Source of the DNA: Vibrio sp. HDW18
GTDB lineage: Bacteria; Pseudomonadota; Gammaproteobacteria; Enterobacterales; Vibrionaceae
Length of the DNA stretch: 64,000 nucleotides
NCBI RefSeq assembly: GCF_011306175.1
Contig: NZ_CP049913.1
Coordinates: 1,364,001-1,428,000, forward strand
Direction: 5' to 3'
Shown here: piece by piece, positions 54,940 through 64,000 of the stretch
Numbering within the stretch: position 1 is the stretch's first letter
How the letters are laid out: the number at the start of each line of letters is the position of its first letter
Program-made: the position numbers and the translations under genes
The notes under the pieces: model-generated
Database searches by the model: none
Told to the model about the DNA's origin: nothing
The model's input: the letters and a program-made list of their open reading frames with translations, nothing else

Positions 54940-55449
54940 ATGAAACCGTTATTAGCTTCGATACAGGCTTGGTGGCGCAGTGTGACGTCGCGCGAGCAAA
55001 AAATGCTGTTGGTGAGTGGCGCGTTAGCCCTCATCGCGATCAGCTACTGGGGCGTGTGGCAACCGCTAGAGCAGCGTACCGCTCAGGCACAAGCGCGTTT
55101 GCAGAGTGAAAAACAGCTGCTGAGTTGGGTGAGTGATAATGCCAACCGGATTGTGACTTTACGTGGTCAAGCTGGGCAAGGTAGTGGTGGGCAAGCGGCG
55201 ACTAATCAGTCACTCAATCAGGTGATCACTCAATCGACTCGTCAGTTCAAGATTGAGTTGATCCGGGTACAACCGCGCGGAGAAATGATGCAAGTGTGGA
55301 TCCAACCACTGCCGTTTACCCAGTTGGTGGCTTGGATTGCCGATTTACAACAGCGACAAGGGGTGAGTGTGGATGTGATCGATATCGACCGCGGTAAAGA
55401 GAGCGGGCTGGTTGAAGTCAAACGCTTACAGTTAAAGCGAGGCGCTTAA
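54940..55449 (+). CDS. epsM: Type II secretion protein EpsM (GspM)
   Basis: A 169-residue inner-membrane protein with one helix near residues 25-42 and a periplasmic ferredoxin-like domain (FKIELIRVQPRGEMMQVWI). It stabilises EpsL in the platform. It sits directly between epsL and epsN. Confidence 0.92.
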   Translation: MKPLLASIQAWWRSVTSREQKMLLVSGALALIAISYWGVWQPLEQRTAQAQARLQSEKQLLSWVSDNANRIVTLRGQAGQGSGGQAATNQSLNQVITQSTRQFKIELIRVQPRGEMMQVWIQPLPFTQLVAWIADLQQRQGVSVDVIDIDRGKESGLVEVKRLQLKRGA

Positions 55450-55450
55450 G

Positions 55451-56209
55451 ATGCGGCGTACGATAGCTTATAGTGGGTTATTTTCGGCGGTCGTGTTGGT
55501 CAGTGTGCTGGCGCATCTGCCAGCGCAGGTCGCATTCAAACCGCTACCGTTGCCAGAGGGTTTACAGCTCAATGGGATTGAAGGCACATTGTGGCAGGGC
55601 AAAATAGCCCAAGTACAGTGGCAACAAACCAATCTTGGCGATCTGAACTGGGATCTGCAATTGAGCCGTTTACTGCTGGCACGGCTGCAAGCCGATGTGC
55701 GCTTTGGGCGGGGTAGCGCCAACCAATTGCGTGGTAAAGGCGTGGTTGGTGTTGGCTTAACTGGGCCTTATGCTGATCATCTGCTGCTGTCGTTACCCGC
55801 CGAGCAAGCGTTGCCATGGCTTAGTTTGCCGTTTCCCTTAACGGTGCAGGGGCAGTTGGAATTAACGTTGCAACACTACCGCTTCGCTCAGCATTATTGC
55901 CAGCAAGCACAGGGCAGTTTGGCTTGGTCAGCAGCGCAAGTTACATCGCCGCTGGCGCCGCTGGATCTCGGGAGTGTGCTGGCGGATTTCCGTTGCCAAG
56001 ACAGTGTCATCACTGCGCAAGGTGGCCAGCAAACTGAGCAGGTCAGCAGTCAGTTTAACCTGACGCTACAGGCAGATCATCGTTACCAAGTACAAGCATG
56101 GTTTCAACCGCAAGACGCCTTTCCTGATGGTTTAAAGCCGTCGTTGAACTGGTTACCCGCTCCTGATGCACAAGGCCGTTATCGGTTTAATCCGCAAGGG
56201 CAACTTTGA
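55451..56209 (+). CDS. epsN: Type II secretion protein EpsN (GspN)
   Basis: A 252-residue protein with an N-terminal membrane helix (IAYSGLFSAVVLVSVLAHL) and a beta-rich periplasmic part (LNGIEGTLWQGKIAQVQW). GspN is present in some systems only and its exact role is unclear. Starts one base after the epsM stop; last gene of the operon. It converges on cysQ. Confidence 0.9.
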   Translation: MRRTIAYSGLFSAVVLVSVLAHLPAQVAFKPLPLPEGLQLNGIEGTLWQGKIAQVQWQQTNLGDLNWDLQLSRLLLARLQADVRFGRGSANQLRGKGVVGVGLTGPYADHLLLSLPAEQALPWLSLPFPLTVQGQLELTLQHYRFAQHYCQQAQGSLAWSAAQVTSPLAPLDLGSVLADFRCQDSVITAQGGQQTEQVSSQFNLTLQADHRYQVQAWFQPQDAFPDGLKPSLNWLPAPDAQGRYRFNPQGQL

Positions 56210-56283
56210 GCAATAACCTTGTTCAATCACTTTTAGCAATCACGTTAAGTTATAGCCTTGAGCAAGATTACGGTCTCGCACGG

Positions 56284-57123
56284 TTAGATGATTTTATCGC
56301 TCGGCAGATTCAGGATGGCAGACCAAGGTAAATTGGTATCGCCGAGCACAATGAAATCTGGGTTTTGTAAACTTTCGCGCTGATTGTACGAGAGTGGGCT
56401 TAACTCGGTGCTCACAATGCGGCCACCGGCTTGTTCGACAATGCATTGGGTGGCGGCGGTATCCCATTCACCGGTTGGACCCAAACGGAGATAACAATCG
56501 GCCGCGCCTTCAGCCACTAAACAGGCTTTCAATGCCGCAGAGCCCAGTGGTAGCAGATTGTAATGCCATGTGCTATTGAGGCGGTGGGTGATTTGATTGA
56601 TGTCTTGGCGACGACTGATCGCGATGCTCAGTGAATGATCAACCGATTCGCGTTGGTAAGTTTGCATTGGCACACTCTGCGCCTTATCGGTAATTTTCCA
56701 TGCTCCTTTACCGGCATAGGCGTAGTAAGTCACGCCGGATACTGGGGCATACACTACTCCCATCACCGGCTGATTATGCTCCACTAGTGCAATAATGGTC
56801 GCAAATTCGCCACTACGGTCGATGAACTCTTGAGTGCCATCCAATGGATCAACCAGCCAGTAACGCGGCCAAGCAGCACGGGTAGCCAGTGAAATCTCGG
56901 CATCCTCTTCGGAGAGGATTGGAATGTCTGGGGTTAACTGCTGTAACTGTTGGCACAGCAATTGATGTGCCGCCAAGTCGGCACTGGTCACTGGCGTGGC
57001 ATCACTTTTAGTGAATGCTTGATAGGATTGGTGTTGGTAAATATCTAAAATCAGTTGCCCTGCCGCTTGGGCGATAGCAATCACTTTGGGCAGTAAGGAT
57101 GAGAAATCGTGGCTGGTTGACAT
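56284..57123 (-). CDS. cysQ: 3'(2'),5'-bisphosphate nucleotidase CysQ
   Basis: A 279-residue inositol-monophosphatase-fold enzyme that hydrolyses 3'-phosphoadenosine 5'-phosphate made in sulfate assimilation. Metal motifs are ILSEEDAE, VDPLDGTQEF and EWDTAATQCIVEQAGG. ATG 57123 has GGAG upstream; a GTG two codons earlier is also possible. Confidence 0.92.
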   Translation of the reverse strand: MSTSHDFSSLLPKVIAIAQAAGQLILDIYQHQSYQAFTKSDATPVTSADLAAHQLLCQQLQQLTPDIPILSEEDAEISLATRAAWPRYWLVDPLDGTQEFIDRSGEFATIIALVEHNQPVMGVVYAPVSGVTYYAYAGKGAWKITDKAQSVPMQTYQRESVDHSLSIAISRRQDINQITHRLNSTWHYNLLPLGSAALKACLVAEGAADCYLRLGPTGEWDTAATQCIVEQAGGRIVSTELSPLSYNQRESLQNPDFIVLGDTNLPWSAILNLPSDKII

Positions 57124-57146
57124 AATCACTCCAAAGGTTGGTGATT

Positions 57147-57273
57147 TATCCCCGTTCTACTTGAAGTTGCCGCGGTATTGACGGGTACTCACAAACTTCA
57201 TCACATCTTTATCTATGCTCAGAGGTTTTGTTCCTTGGTCGTCTACCGGAATATCTTCAAGTGGTTTGGGTAT
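57147..57273. repeat. ERIC-type intergenic repeat, diverged (copy 3)
   Basis: About 127 bases with the same ends as the other copies (TATCCCCGTTCTACTTGAAG ... TTTGGGTAT) but a poorly kept middle. It lies between cysQ and nudE and overlaps the last 17 bases of nudE coding sequence. Confidence 0.65.
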
Positions 57274-57820
57274 CGGCTTGTATCAAGCGTAGAGCGAGCA
57301 GTAATGCGGTGATACTGCGCGCTTCACAAAAATCGAGATGGGTCAGCAGCTCTTCGGCTTGAGCTAATGGCCAGCGAATGATCTCTAAAGGTTCAGGTTC
57401 ATCACCGATTAATGATTCAGGATAGAGATCTTGCGCGATAAATAACTGCATACGGCTTGAGAAGTAGGATGGGGCAAGCACGACGCTTTTAAGTGGAATT
57501 AATTGGTGCGCGCCAAAGCCAATCTCTTCTTTCAATTCGCGATTGGCCGCTTGTTCGGCACTTTCGCCGGCATCGATTAACCCTTTTGGAAAACCCAATT
57601 CATAACGCTCGGTTCCGGCAGCGTATTCGCGCACCAACAACAGATCACCTTGAGCCGTGATCGGCACCATCATGACCGCCTCTCGTCCACTGGGTTTCAT
57701 TCGCTCATAGGTACGCTGTGCGCCATTTTCAAAACGCAGATCCACCGCTTCAATAGTAAACAGTCGCGACTGGGCGATGGTGGTGCATTCCAGTATCGCG
57801 GGTAAAGATTTGGATGGCAT
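57257..57820 (-). CDS. nudE: ADP compounds hydrolase NudE
   Basis: A 187-residue Nudix hydrolase acting on ADP-ribose, Ap3A and NADH. The Nudix box GLIDAGESAEQAANRELKEE, continuing with IG, has the G-x5-E-x7-RE-U-xEExG pattern. Its 3' end runs into a diverged ERIC element, which may supply the last codons. Confidence 0.92.
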   Translation of the reverse strand: MPSKSLPAILECTTIAQSRLFTIEAVDLRFENGAQRTYERMKPSGREAVMMVPITAQGDLLLVREYAAGTERYELGFPKGLIDAGESAEQAANRELKEEIGFGAHQLIPLKSVVLAPSYFSSRMQLFIAQDLYPESLIGDEPEPLEIIRWPLAQAEELLTHLDFCEARSITALLLALRLIQADTQTT

Positions 57821-57944
57821 ACCAAGGCTCCGCTGTAAAAGGTTTAGTCACGATCGGTGGTGACGATGGCTGCCAATCATTGGCCGAAAAGCCGATGGCG
57901 AACCATCAGCTTGAGGTGCTTGGTGCTGAGCTCACTAAGAGGGG

Positions 57945-58532
57945 CTAGTAGTAAGAGTGCTCACCGCGATCATGTTCGGTGGAGTCGCGAACTGCCGTCA
58001 GTTCCCCTGCAAATTGAGCCAGCAGCTCTTTTTCAATCCCATCTTTGAGTGTGACATCGACCATTGAGCAGCCATTACAGCCACCGCCAAATTGTACCAG
58101 TGCAACGCCATCATCAGAGATGCTGATCAAGCTGACGTGGCCACCGTGGCCCGCCAATTGTGGGTTAACCTGAGTTTGTAGTGCATATTCAACCCGCTCG
58201 ATCAGTGAGGCATCGTCAGCCACTTTGCGCATTTTCGCATTCGGTGCTTTTAGGGTCAGTTGTGAGCCGATTTTGTCGGTCACAAAGTCAATCACCGCGT
58301 CTTCCAAAAACGGTAGGCTTAGCTCATCAACATAAGCGGAGAAGTTGGTGAAGGTCAGCTCGGTATCGGTAGCTTCTACCGCTTCCGGTGGGCAGTAAGA
58401 AACACCACATTCGGCATTTTGTGTTCCAGGGTTAACCACAAACACGCGAATATTAGTCCCTTCAGGCTGCTGAGCGAGCAATTTCGCGAAGTGAGATTGA
58501 GCTGATTCAGTAATAGTAATTGGATTTGACAC
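57945..58532 (-). CDS. nfuA: Fe-S biogenesis protein NfuA
   Basis: A 195-residue protein with a degenerate A-type N-terminal domain ([32 protein letters not shown]) and a C-terminal Nfu domain with CxxC in [10 protein letters not shown] that holds a 4Fe-4S cluster for delivery to target enzymes. GTG 58532 gives the usual SNPITITES start; the open frame extends 41 codons upstream without support. It ends RGEHSYY as in E. coli. Confidence 0.94.
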   Translation of the reverse strand: MSNPITITESAQSHFAKLLAQQPEGTNIRVFVVNPGTQNAECGVSYCPPEAVEATDTELTFTNFSAYVDELSLPFLEDAVIDFVTDKIGSQLTLKAPNAKMRKVADDASLIERVEYALQTQVNPQLAGHGGHVSLISISDDGVALVQFGGGCNGCSMVDVTLKDGIEKELLAQFAGELTAVRDSTEHDRGEHSYY

Positions 58533-58618
58533 GACGAATACCCGAGTAAAAGAATAGGTTATTGCTGACCATTTTACTCCTGAGTTAGCGATGATCCAGC
58601 CCTTTTGCATAAAAAACG

Positions 58619-59329
58619 TTAAGGTTGACGCTCTTTTGGCTCGGGAGTGCGGCATAGGCAGTAAATATCAATCCGTTGCACCCCAGCATCAAGCAGTAAC
58701 GCACATAAATGGCGAAGGGTACTGCCGGTGGTCACCACATCATCGACAATTGCCACATGAGCTGCGCGTGGCAGATGATTAAGCTGAAATGCATCTTGCA
58801 GATTATTGAGGCGCTCAGTTTTGCTAAGCCCTTGCTGTTGCGGTGTGGCTCGGCGGCGGCTAAACAGTTGGTGGTCATAGTCGGTGGCTAAAGCGCGGGC
58901 TAAGGCTCGCGCCAGCAGATCACTTTGATTAAAGCCGCGCTGCCAGCGTCGTCGCCAATGCAGTGGTACGCTGCACAATAATGGTGCTGGTTGCTCTATC
59001 TGAGCGGCCAGCAACTGAGCGAGGCGCGGCGCTTGCCAAAATTGGCGCTGATATTTGAGTTGCTGTACCGCATCACTCAGCGGAAAACGATAATCTCCCA
59101 CGCAGATCAGTGTGTGCCACGCTGGCGGCTGGCGTAGGCATTGTCCACACTGTTCGACCGCGATTAAACAGGGTAAGCCGCAGCGCTGACAGCGTGCACC
59201 ATGTGCCAACCATGCTTGGCAAGCGGTGCAAATACCCGCTGGATTAGGAGTATCGAGCGCCAAGCGACACAGTGAGCATTGTGCCATCAGCTGTAGCGCA
59301 GTGGTTTTTCTCAGCCAATCGATTAACAT
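58619..59329 (-). CDS. comF: ComF/GntX family phosphoribosyltransferase-like protein
   Basis: A 236-residue protein with an N-terminal zinc ribbon ([20 protein letters not shown]) and a C-terminal PRTase fold with the PRPP motif [14 protein letters not shown]. ComF proteins are needed for natural transformation DNA uptake in several bacteria, including vibrios; the E. coli relative GntX is linked to gluconate/NfuA context. Start chosen at ATG 59329 with GGAGCA upstream. Divergent from bioH, beside nfuA. Confidence 0.9.
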   Translation of the reverse strand: MLIDWLRKTTALQLMAQCSLCRLALDTPNPAGICTACQAWLAHGARCQRCGLPCLIAVEQCGQCLRQPPAWHTLICVGDYRFPLSDAVQQLKYQRQFWQAPRLAQLLAAQIEQPAPLLCSVPLHWRRRWQRGFNQSDLLARALARALATDYDHQLFSRRRATPQQQGLSKTERLNNLQDAFQLNHLPRAAHVAIVDDVVTTGSTLRHLCALLLDAGVQRIDIYCLCRTPEPKERQP

Positions 59330-59414
59330 CATTGCTCCATAATTTTGGGAATTGCACTTATCTTGCCGACTGGCAAAAGTGATAACGATGGAAATAGACG
59401 GAGAAAATGTGACC

Positions 59415-60176
59415 ATGGCGTTGTATTGGCAAGTGAGTGGACAAGGGCAAGATCTGGTGCTGGTACATGGCTGGGGGATGAATGGTGCGGTGTGGCAATC
59501 AACCGTACAAGCATTAAGTTGCCACTTTCGAGTGCATGTGGTCGATCTGCCCGGTTATGGTCACAGTGCCGCACAGCATGCCGAGAATATCGATCAAATC
59601 GCTGCAGCGTTATTGTTAGAGGCTCCGCGTGATGCGATTTGGGTTGGTTGGTCACTGGGTGGGTTAGTCGCGACGTATATCGCGTTGCATCACCCAGCGT
59701 ATGTGCGCCAATTGGTCACTGTGGCTTCCTCGCCCAAATTTGCGGCACATCAGGATTGGCGTGGTATTCAACCGGCGGTATTACAAGCGTTTAGTCAGCA
59801 ATTGATCAGCGATTTTCCATCGACGATTGAGCGTTTTATGGCGCTGCAAGCGATGGGGAGCCCAACGGCTCGGCAGGATGTTAAACAGCTTAAACAAGCG
59901 GTGTTGTCGCGGCCGATGCCCAATCCCTTAGCCTTGATGGCAGGACTCACTATGCTGGCTGAGCTGGATTTGCGCGCTGAATTAGCTCAACTGACCCAGC
60001 CAGTACTGCGTTTGTACGGCCGATTGGATGGTTTAGTGCCAGTCAATATCGCCCATGATGTGGACTTATTGCTACCACACAGCACGGCAGTGATTTTCCA
60101 TCAATCGGCTCATGCGCCGTTTATCACTGAGGCAGAGCTATTTGAGCAGCAACTGATCACTTTTACCGCGATTTAA
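59415..60176 (+). CDS. bioH: Pimeloyl-ACP methyl ester esterase BioH
   Basis: A 253-residue alpha/beta hydrolase that releases pimeloyl-ACP for biotin synthesis. The oxyanion region VHGWGMNGAVWQ, nucleophile elbow GWSLGG and catalytic His in SAHAPF are clear. Start uncertain: ATG 59415, GTG 59409 or ATG 59388. Confidence 0.93.
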   Translation: MALYWQVSGQGQDLVLVHGWGMNGAVWQSTVQALSCHFRVHVVDLPGYGHSAAQHAENIDQIAAALLLEAPRDAIWVGWSLGGLVATYIALHHPAYVRQLVTVASSPKFAAHQDWRGIQPAVLQAFSQQLISDFPSTIERFMALQAMGSPTARQDVKQLKQAVLSRPMPNPLALMAGLTMLAELDLRAELAQLTQPVLRLYGRLDGLVPVNIAHDVDLLLPHSTAVIFHQSAHAPFITEAELFEQQLITFTAI

Positions 60177-60298
60177 GTGGATAGAATAAATTTTGGCGTG
60201 CTGACTAAAAATTGACTCAATGATTAGCGATGTTGGTCGATAAATAGTCTAACCCACAGCGCAAGTTGGGGGAGGGCGAAGCTGAGGAGGTTTCGGCT

Positions 60299-60769
60299 AT
60301 GCTAGTGTCACCGACCAATGTCAGTGTGCCGCTTATCGCCCCATCAGTGAATGTGCCAACTGAGCAGGTCGCACGTGATAACCGCGTGCGTGCGCCCGTT
60401 ACGCCTACTGTAGCCTTGGCCGGATCGAATGCTGAACGTAAGATTAAAGATGATGATAAACGCCGCAAACAGCCCGCATGGGATCCTGCTGAGCATCCCA
60501 GCTACGATGTGGATGGTGAAGCACAAGAGCGTAGTTTTCATCACCATGAATCGAAAAGCGAGCTAGAGCGATTGTTTGAACTGCTGGCGCTCGCCTCGTA
60601 CAGCGAACAGCAAGGTAAAGGTTATGTGATGCGCTTTCGCTTACCGAAGCACATTCTTGATGCCGCGATAACACAAGGCAAAATGGCGCGCCGGCGTGTC
60701 GTGATCAAATATCATTATGGTCACGCAGTGGCACCCAACACACCATCAGACGTGATTGCCGTTTTGTAG
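60299..60769 (+). CDS. Uncharacterised 156-residue protein
   Basis: I do not recognise a named family. The N-terminal half is Pro/Val/Ala-rich and likely disordered, the middle is highly charged (ERKIKDDDKRRKQP, RSFHHHESKSE) and the C-terminus is compact with mixed helix and strand (LERLFELLALASYSEQQGKG). No signal or membrane segment. ATG 60299 has a strong GAGGAGG eight bases upstream. The place between bioH and tex is also where I recall an uncharacterised gene in other vibrios. It shares a bidirectional terminator with tex. Confidence 0.75.
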   Translation: MLVSPTNVSVPLIAPSVNVPTEQVARDNRVRAPVTPTVALAGSNAERKIKDDDKRRKQPAWDPAEHPSYDVDGEAQERSFHHHESKSELERLFELLALASYSEQQGKGYVMRFRLPKHILDAAITQGKMARRRVVIKYHYGHAVAPNTPSDVIAVL

Positions 60770-60788
60770 GTGGGTCGTCCGCGCAAAA

Positions 60789-60819
60789 CAAAAGTCCCCA
60801 TGGTCATGGGGACTTTTTT
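60789..60819. terminator. Bidirectional terminator between the 156-residue gene and tex
   Basis: AAAGTCCCCATG-gt-CATGGGGACTTT with A-run and T-run on the two sides, placed between converging genes. Confidence 0.9.
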
Positions 60820-60858
60820 ATCTCACTTGAGGATTGCCATCCAAGGTATGCCTGATGA

Positions 60859-63192
60859 CTATTTCTTGGCTTTGGCGAACGCGGCAGCAAATGCACCACC
60901 CATCGCACTACCGATTGCCCCACTTTGTGGATTGCCTGTTGACTCAGCCCTGCGTGGCGCACGACGCTCTTGTCCTGCGCGTGGTGCGGCGCTGCGTTGG
61001 CTGCGATGATCTTGGCCCGGCTCATCGTTTAAACGCATCGAGAGTGCAATCCGCTTACGCGCGACATCCACTTCCATCACTTTGACTTTGACGATGTCTC
61101 CCGCTTTCACCACATCACGCGGATCGGCGATAAAGCGATCGGTCAGCGCCGAAATGTGCACTAAGCCATCTTGATGGACGCCGATATCGACAAATGCGCC
61201 AAAGTTGGCCACGTTGGAGACCACGCCTTCCAAAATCATCCCCACTTCCAGATCCGACACTTGATGAATGCCATCGGCAAACGTGGCAGTTTTGAACTCT
61301 GGACGCGGATCGCGCCCCGGTTTATCCAGCTCTTTGATGATGTCACTGATTGTTGGCACGCCAAAATGCTCATCAGTGTAATCGACCGCGTGCAGGGTGC
61401 GCAGGAACTCAGTATTACCAATCAGCGCTTTGAGATCTTTACTGTTTTTCTCGGCAATGGTTTTCACCACCGGATACGCTTCTGGGTGGACTGCTGAGGC
61501 ATCAAGCGGATTTTTACCATCCATAATGCGTAGGAAGCCCGCACACTGTTCAAACGCCTTAGGCCCCAAGCGTGGCACTTTTTTCAGGGCGCTGCGTGAC
61601 TCAAATCGACCATTGTCATCGCGATAAGCGACGATGTTTTGCGCGAGGGTGGTGGACAGTCCGGCCACGCGAGTTAACAAGGCTGCCGAAGCGGTATTCA
61701 CATCGACACCGACCGCATTCACACAATCTTCCACAATCGCATCCAGACGTTTGGCGAGTAGGCTCTGACTGACGTCATGCTGATATTGGCCAACCCCGAT
61801 TGATTTCGGATCGATTTTCACTAGTTCAGCGAGTGGATCTTGCAGACGACGTGCGATAGAAACCGCGCCGCGCAGTGAAACATCCAGATTGGGGAACTCT
61901 TTGGCCGCCAGTTCAGAAGCGGAATAAACCGAAGCTCCCGCTTCGCTGACCATGATTTTTTGCACTTTGAGGCTGCCGCGCTTGATCAGATCGGCGGCAA
62001 AGGCATCGGTTTCGCGCGAGGCGGTGCCATTACCAATCGCAATCAGATCGACGTTGAATTTTTTCACCAGCAGCGCGATGGACTGCATAGCGCGATCGTA
62101 TTGATGCTGTGGCGCATGAGGGTAAATGGTGTCGGTGGCCAGCACTTTACCGGTGGCGTCGACTACCGCGACTTTACAGCCAGTACGCAGGCCAGGATCG
62201 AGGCCGAGCGTAGCACGAGGGCCGGCAGGGGCGGCCATCAGCAGATCTTTTAAATTGCTGGCAAACACTTCAATCGCTTCGATTTCAGCGCGCTCTTTCA
62301 TTGCGCTCATCAATTCGGTTTCCATGTGCAGCGAGATTTTGATCTTCCATGCCCAGCTGATCACCTGCTTGCGCCACGCATCGGTCGTCGCTTGGCTCAA
62401 ATGAATGCCGTAATGCTCGGCAATCAGAGTTTCGCAGTAGGATTGGCGAGCACTCTCTTCCAATTCAGGATCGGCATTCAGCGTCAGAGTTAAGAAGCCT
62501 TCGTTACGGCCACGCAGCATTGCCAAAGCACGATGGGAAGGGGCTTTGCTGATCGGCTCGCTGTGCTCAAAGTAATCTTTAAATTTCTCACCGGCTTGCT
62601 GTTTACCTTCTACCACTCGCGCGACAATCTGTGCGTTGCGATTAAGGTGCTGACGGATTTTCTCCAGCAGATTGGCATCTTCTGCGATGCGCTCCATCAC
62701 GATTGCGCGTGCGCCATCCAGTGCGGCTTTGCTGTCGGCGACCCCTTTCTCAGTATTAATGTATTTTGCTGCTTCGCTTTCAGGGTCAGTGTTAGGCTGC
62801 GTCCACAGCGTCTCGGCCAGTGGCTCAAGACCCGCTTCAATCGCGATTTGACCTTTGGTGCGCCGCTTAGGCTTGTAAGGCAGATAGAGATCTTCAAGGC
62901 GGTTTTTGCTGTCGGCGTCTAAAATGGCCTGCTCCAGCTCTAGGGTCAGTTTGCCTTGGTCTTGAATCGATTTGAGGATGGTTTGGCGGCGATCATCCAT
63001 CTCACGCAGATAGGCTAGACGACTATCTAAGTGGCGCAGTTGGGTATCGTCTAATCCTCCCGTCACTTCTTTACGGTAGCGGGCGATAAAAGGAACGGTA
63101 TTGCCATCGTCGATTAGGGTGACGGCAGCGATAACTTGCTCAGCGCGAACATGCAGTTCTTGAGCAATCTGGTGACAGATAGCTTGGCTCAT
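60859..63192 (-). CDS. tex: Tex/YhgF family RNA-binding transcription accessory protein
   Basis: A 777-residue Tex protein: N-terminal helical domains, the YqgF/RNase H-like domain ([20 protein letters not shown]), helix-hairpin-helix modules ([20 protein letters not shown]) and a C-terminal S1 RNA-binding domain ([20 protein letters not shown]) followed by a basic tail. Tex contacts RNA polymerase and nucleic acids and affects transcription and stress survival. Divergent from greB, as in many gammaproteobacteria. Confidence 0.95.
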   Translation of the reverse strand: MSQAICHQIAQELHVRAEQVIAAVTLIDDGNTVPFIARYRKEVTGGLDDTQLRHLDSRLAYLREMDDRRQTILKSIQDQGKLTLELEQAILDADSKNRLEDLYLPYKPKRRTKGQIAIEAGLEPLAETLWTQPNTDPESEAAKYINTEKGVADSKAALDGARAIVMERIAEDANLLEKIRQHLNRNAQIVARVVEGKQQAGEKFKDYFEHSEPISKAPSHRALAMLRGRNEGFLTLTLNADPELEESARQSYCETLIAEHYGIHLSQATTDAWRKQVISWAWKIKISLHMETELMSAMKERAEIEAIEVFASNLKDLLMAAPAGPRATLGLDPGLRTGCKVAVVDATGKVLATDTIYPHAPQHQYDRAMQSIALLVKKFNVDLIAIGNGTASRETDAFAADLIKRGSLKVQKIMVSEAGASVYSASELAAKEFPNLDVSLRGAVSIARRLQDPLAELVKIDPKSIGVGQYQHDVSQSLLAKRLDAIVEDCVNAVGVDVNTASAALLTRVAGLSTTLAQNIVAYRDDNGRFESRSALKKVPRLGPKAFEQCAGFLRIMDGKNPLDASAVHPEAYPVVKTIAEKNSKDLKALIGNTEFLRTLHAVDYTDEHFGVPTISDIIKELDKPGRDPRPEFKTATFADGIHQVSDLEVGMILEGVVSNVANFGAFVDIGVHQDGLVHISALTDRFIADPRDVVKAGDIVKVKVMEVDVARKRIALSMRLNDEPGQDHRSQRSAAPRAGQERRAPRRAESTGNPQSGAIGSAMGGAFAAAFAKAKK

Positions 63193-63450
63193 CCGTGGTG
63201 GTCTCTTGTTGATATTTGTATGTTATATGGGGGCAATTGCGTTGGACTCTAGCACAAGGCTGGTAGCAAAGCGCAGTTTGAGCGCAGGATCACGCTCTGC
63301 CGACTTTAGAGGGCATCAATCATAGGCGGCTATTAATACCACGACTGCAGCGAGCTTTTGAGCGCTTTTCGTCAAATCTTTTGCTGTGACTGGTCAAGCG
63401 CACAAAAAATCGGTACTTTGCGCGCAAGCTGATTTTGTTGAGGACCCCGT

Positions 63451-63933
63451 GTGAAAACCAAACTGATCACCCGAGCTGGCTACAATAAGCTCAAACAAGA
63501 GCTGGATTATCTATGGAAAGAGCAGCGCCCAGAGATCACGCAAAAAGTGTCATGGGCGGCGAGTCTTGGCGATCGCTCCGAAAATGCGGATTATACTTAC
63601 AACAAGCGTCTGCTGCGCCAGATCGATCGCCGGGTACGCTACCTCAGTAACCTGCTGCCTGAGCTGAAGATTGTGGATTACGCGCCGCAGCAAGAAGGCA
63701 AAGTGTTCTTCGGGGCATGGGTGGAAATTGAAAACCAAGCTGGAGAAGTGAAGAAGTTTCGTATCGTTGGCCCAGATGAAATCTATGGCGATGCCAAAGA
63801 TTACATTTCAATTGATTCGCCGATGGCGCGCGCACTACTCAAAAAGCAAGTCGATGAAGAGTTGCAAGTGCGTACCCCAACCGGTATCAAAGAGTGGTTT
63901 ATCAATTCGATTGAGTATAAAAAAGGGGAGTGA
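63451..63933 (+). CDS. greB: Transcript cleavage factor GreB
   Basis: A 160-residue factor with N-terminal coiled coil (residues about 8-75), acidic tip (SLGDRSENADYTYNKR) and C-terminal FKBP-like domain (FRIVGPDEIYGDAKDYIS). It reaches into the secondary channel of RNA polymerase and stimulates cleavage of backtracked RNA. GTG start 63451 with TGAGGA upstream. The stop lies inside its own terminator hairpin. Confidence 0.96.
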   Translation: MKTKLITRAGYNKLKQELDYLWKEQRPEITQKVSWAASLGDRSENADYTYNKRLLRQIDRRVRYLSNLLPELKIVDYAPQQEGKVFFGAWVEIENQAGEVKKFRIVGPDEIYGDAKDYISIDSPMARALLKKQVDEELQVRTPTGIKEWFINSIEYKKGE

Positions 63934-63944
63934 CTCCCCTTTTT
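63921..63944 (+). terminator. greB terminator overlapping its stop codon
   Basis: AAAAGGGGAG-tga-CTCCCCTTTT with T-run; the loop is the TGA stop codon. Confidence 0.88.
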
Positions 63945-63949
63945 CACTA

Positions 63950-64000
63950 TTAGTGAGCTGATGAAAGTAGTTCTGGATTGGTCACAAGATTTCTTACTCC
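63950..64000 (-). CDS. C-terminal end of a minus-strand gene (partial)
   Basis: The minus strand is open from the window edge for 16 codons (GVRNLVTNPELLSSAH) to TAA 63952-63950, right beside the greB terminator. The end converges with greB. Too short to name. Confidence 0.4.
   Translation of the reverse strand, partial: GVRNLVTNPELLSSAH

Overview
The window is gammaproteobacterial and almost certainly from a Vibrio: it has a full eps (gsp) type II secretion operon with Vibrio-type genes, a 16S-tRNA(Glu,Lys,Val)-23S-5S-tRNA(Asp) ribosomal operon, a B12-riboswitch btuB, and ftsY-ftsE-ftsX-rpoH and glnA-glnL-glnG blocks. The species cannot be fixed from reading alone. The protein sequences look V. 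cholerae-like, but a long extra hairpin in 16S helix 10 and the gene order around the rRNA operon look different from what I recall for V. cholerae.

Layout. 1-960: end of an unknown membrane protein, an unannotated 26-residue membrane peptide and a T/G-rich non-coding stretch. 962-5945: a DUF1145 gene and rsmD (minus), then ftsY-ftsE-ftsX and rpoH (plus). 6163-6804: fabR. 6826-12802: an accessory block between fabR and trmA. It holds an amino-acid ABC transporter operon and a divergent MocR-type regulator, all damaged (frameshift at a 5-bp repeat, second frameshift, fusing deletion, in-frame TGA), followed by an apparently intact class III aminotransferase and a YdfG-like dehydrogenase. 12942-18274: trmA, riboswitch-btuB, a PP-loop ATPase, murI and a membrane-anchored RRM protein. 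18330-24400: ribosomal operon with two promoters, four tRNAs and a terminator.

24431-27787: three IS630-family copies nested inside one another at the same internal site, so that three left pieces precede and three right pieces follow a single intact copy. They abut the terminator of add. 27845-33739 (minus): add, glnG, glnL, a DUF4124 gene and glnA, with recognisable NtrC and sigma-54 sites. 34224-39026 (plus): typA, an AAA ATPase, a yihY-like gene, dtd and a yiiD-like gene. 39049-44663 (minus): an AsmA-like gene, pckA, hslO and hslR, with ERIC-type repeats between the first two.

44887-56209 (plus): epsC-D-E-F-G-H-I-J-K-L-M-N, tightly packed with many overlaps, coding the outer-membrane secretin, the ATPase, the inner-membrane platform and the pseudopilins. 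56284-64000: cysQ, nudE, nfuA, comF/gntX, bioH, a small conserved-looking gene, tex and greB.

Most of the window is ordinary core genome. The parts worth a second look are the nested IS array at the rRNA/add junction, the decayed transporter-regulator locus with its slippage-prone repeat, the extended 16S helix, the hexanucleotide repeat in ftsY, the structured leader before epsC and the PP-loop ATPase beside btuB. I did not find a clear new defence or mobile system.
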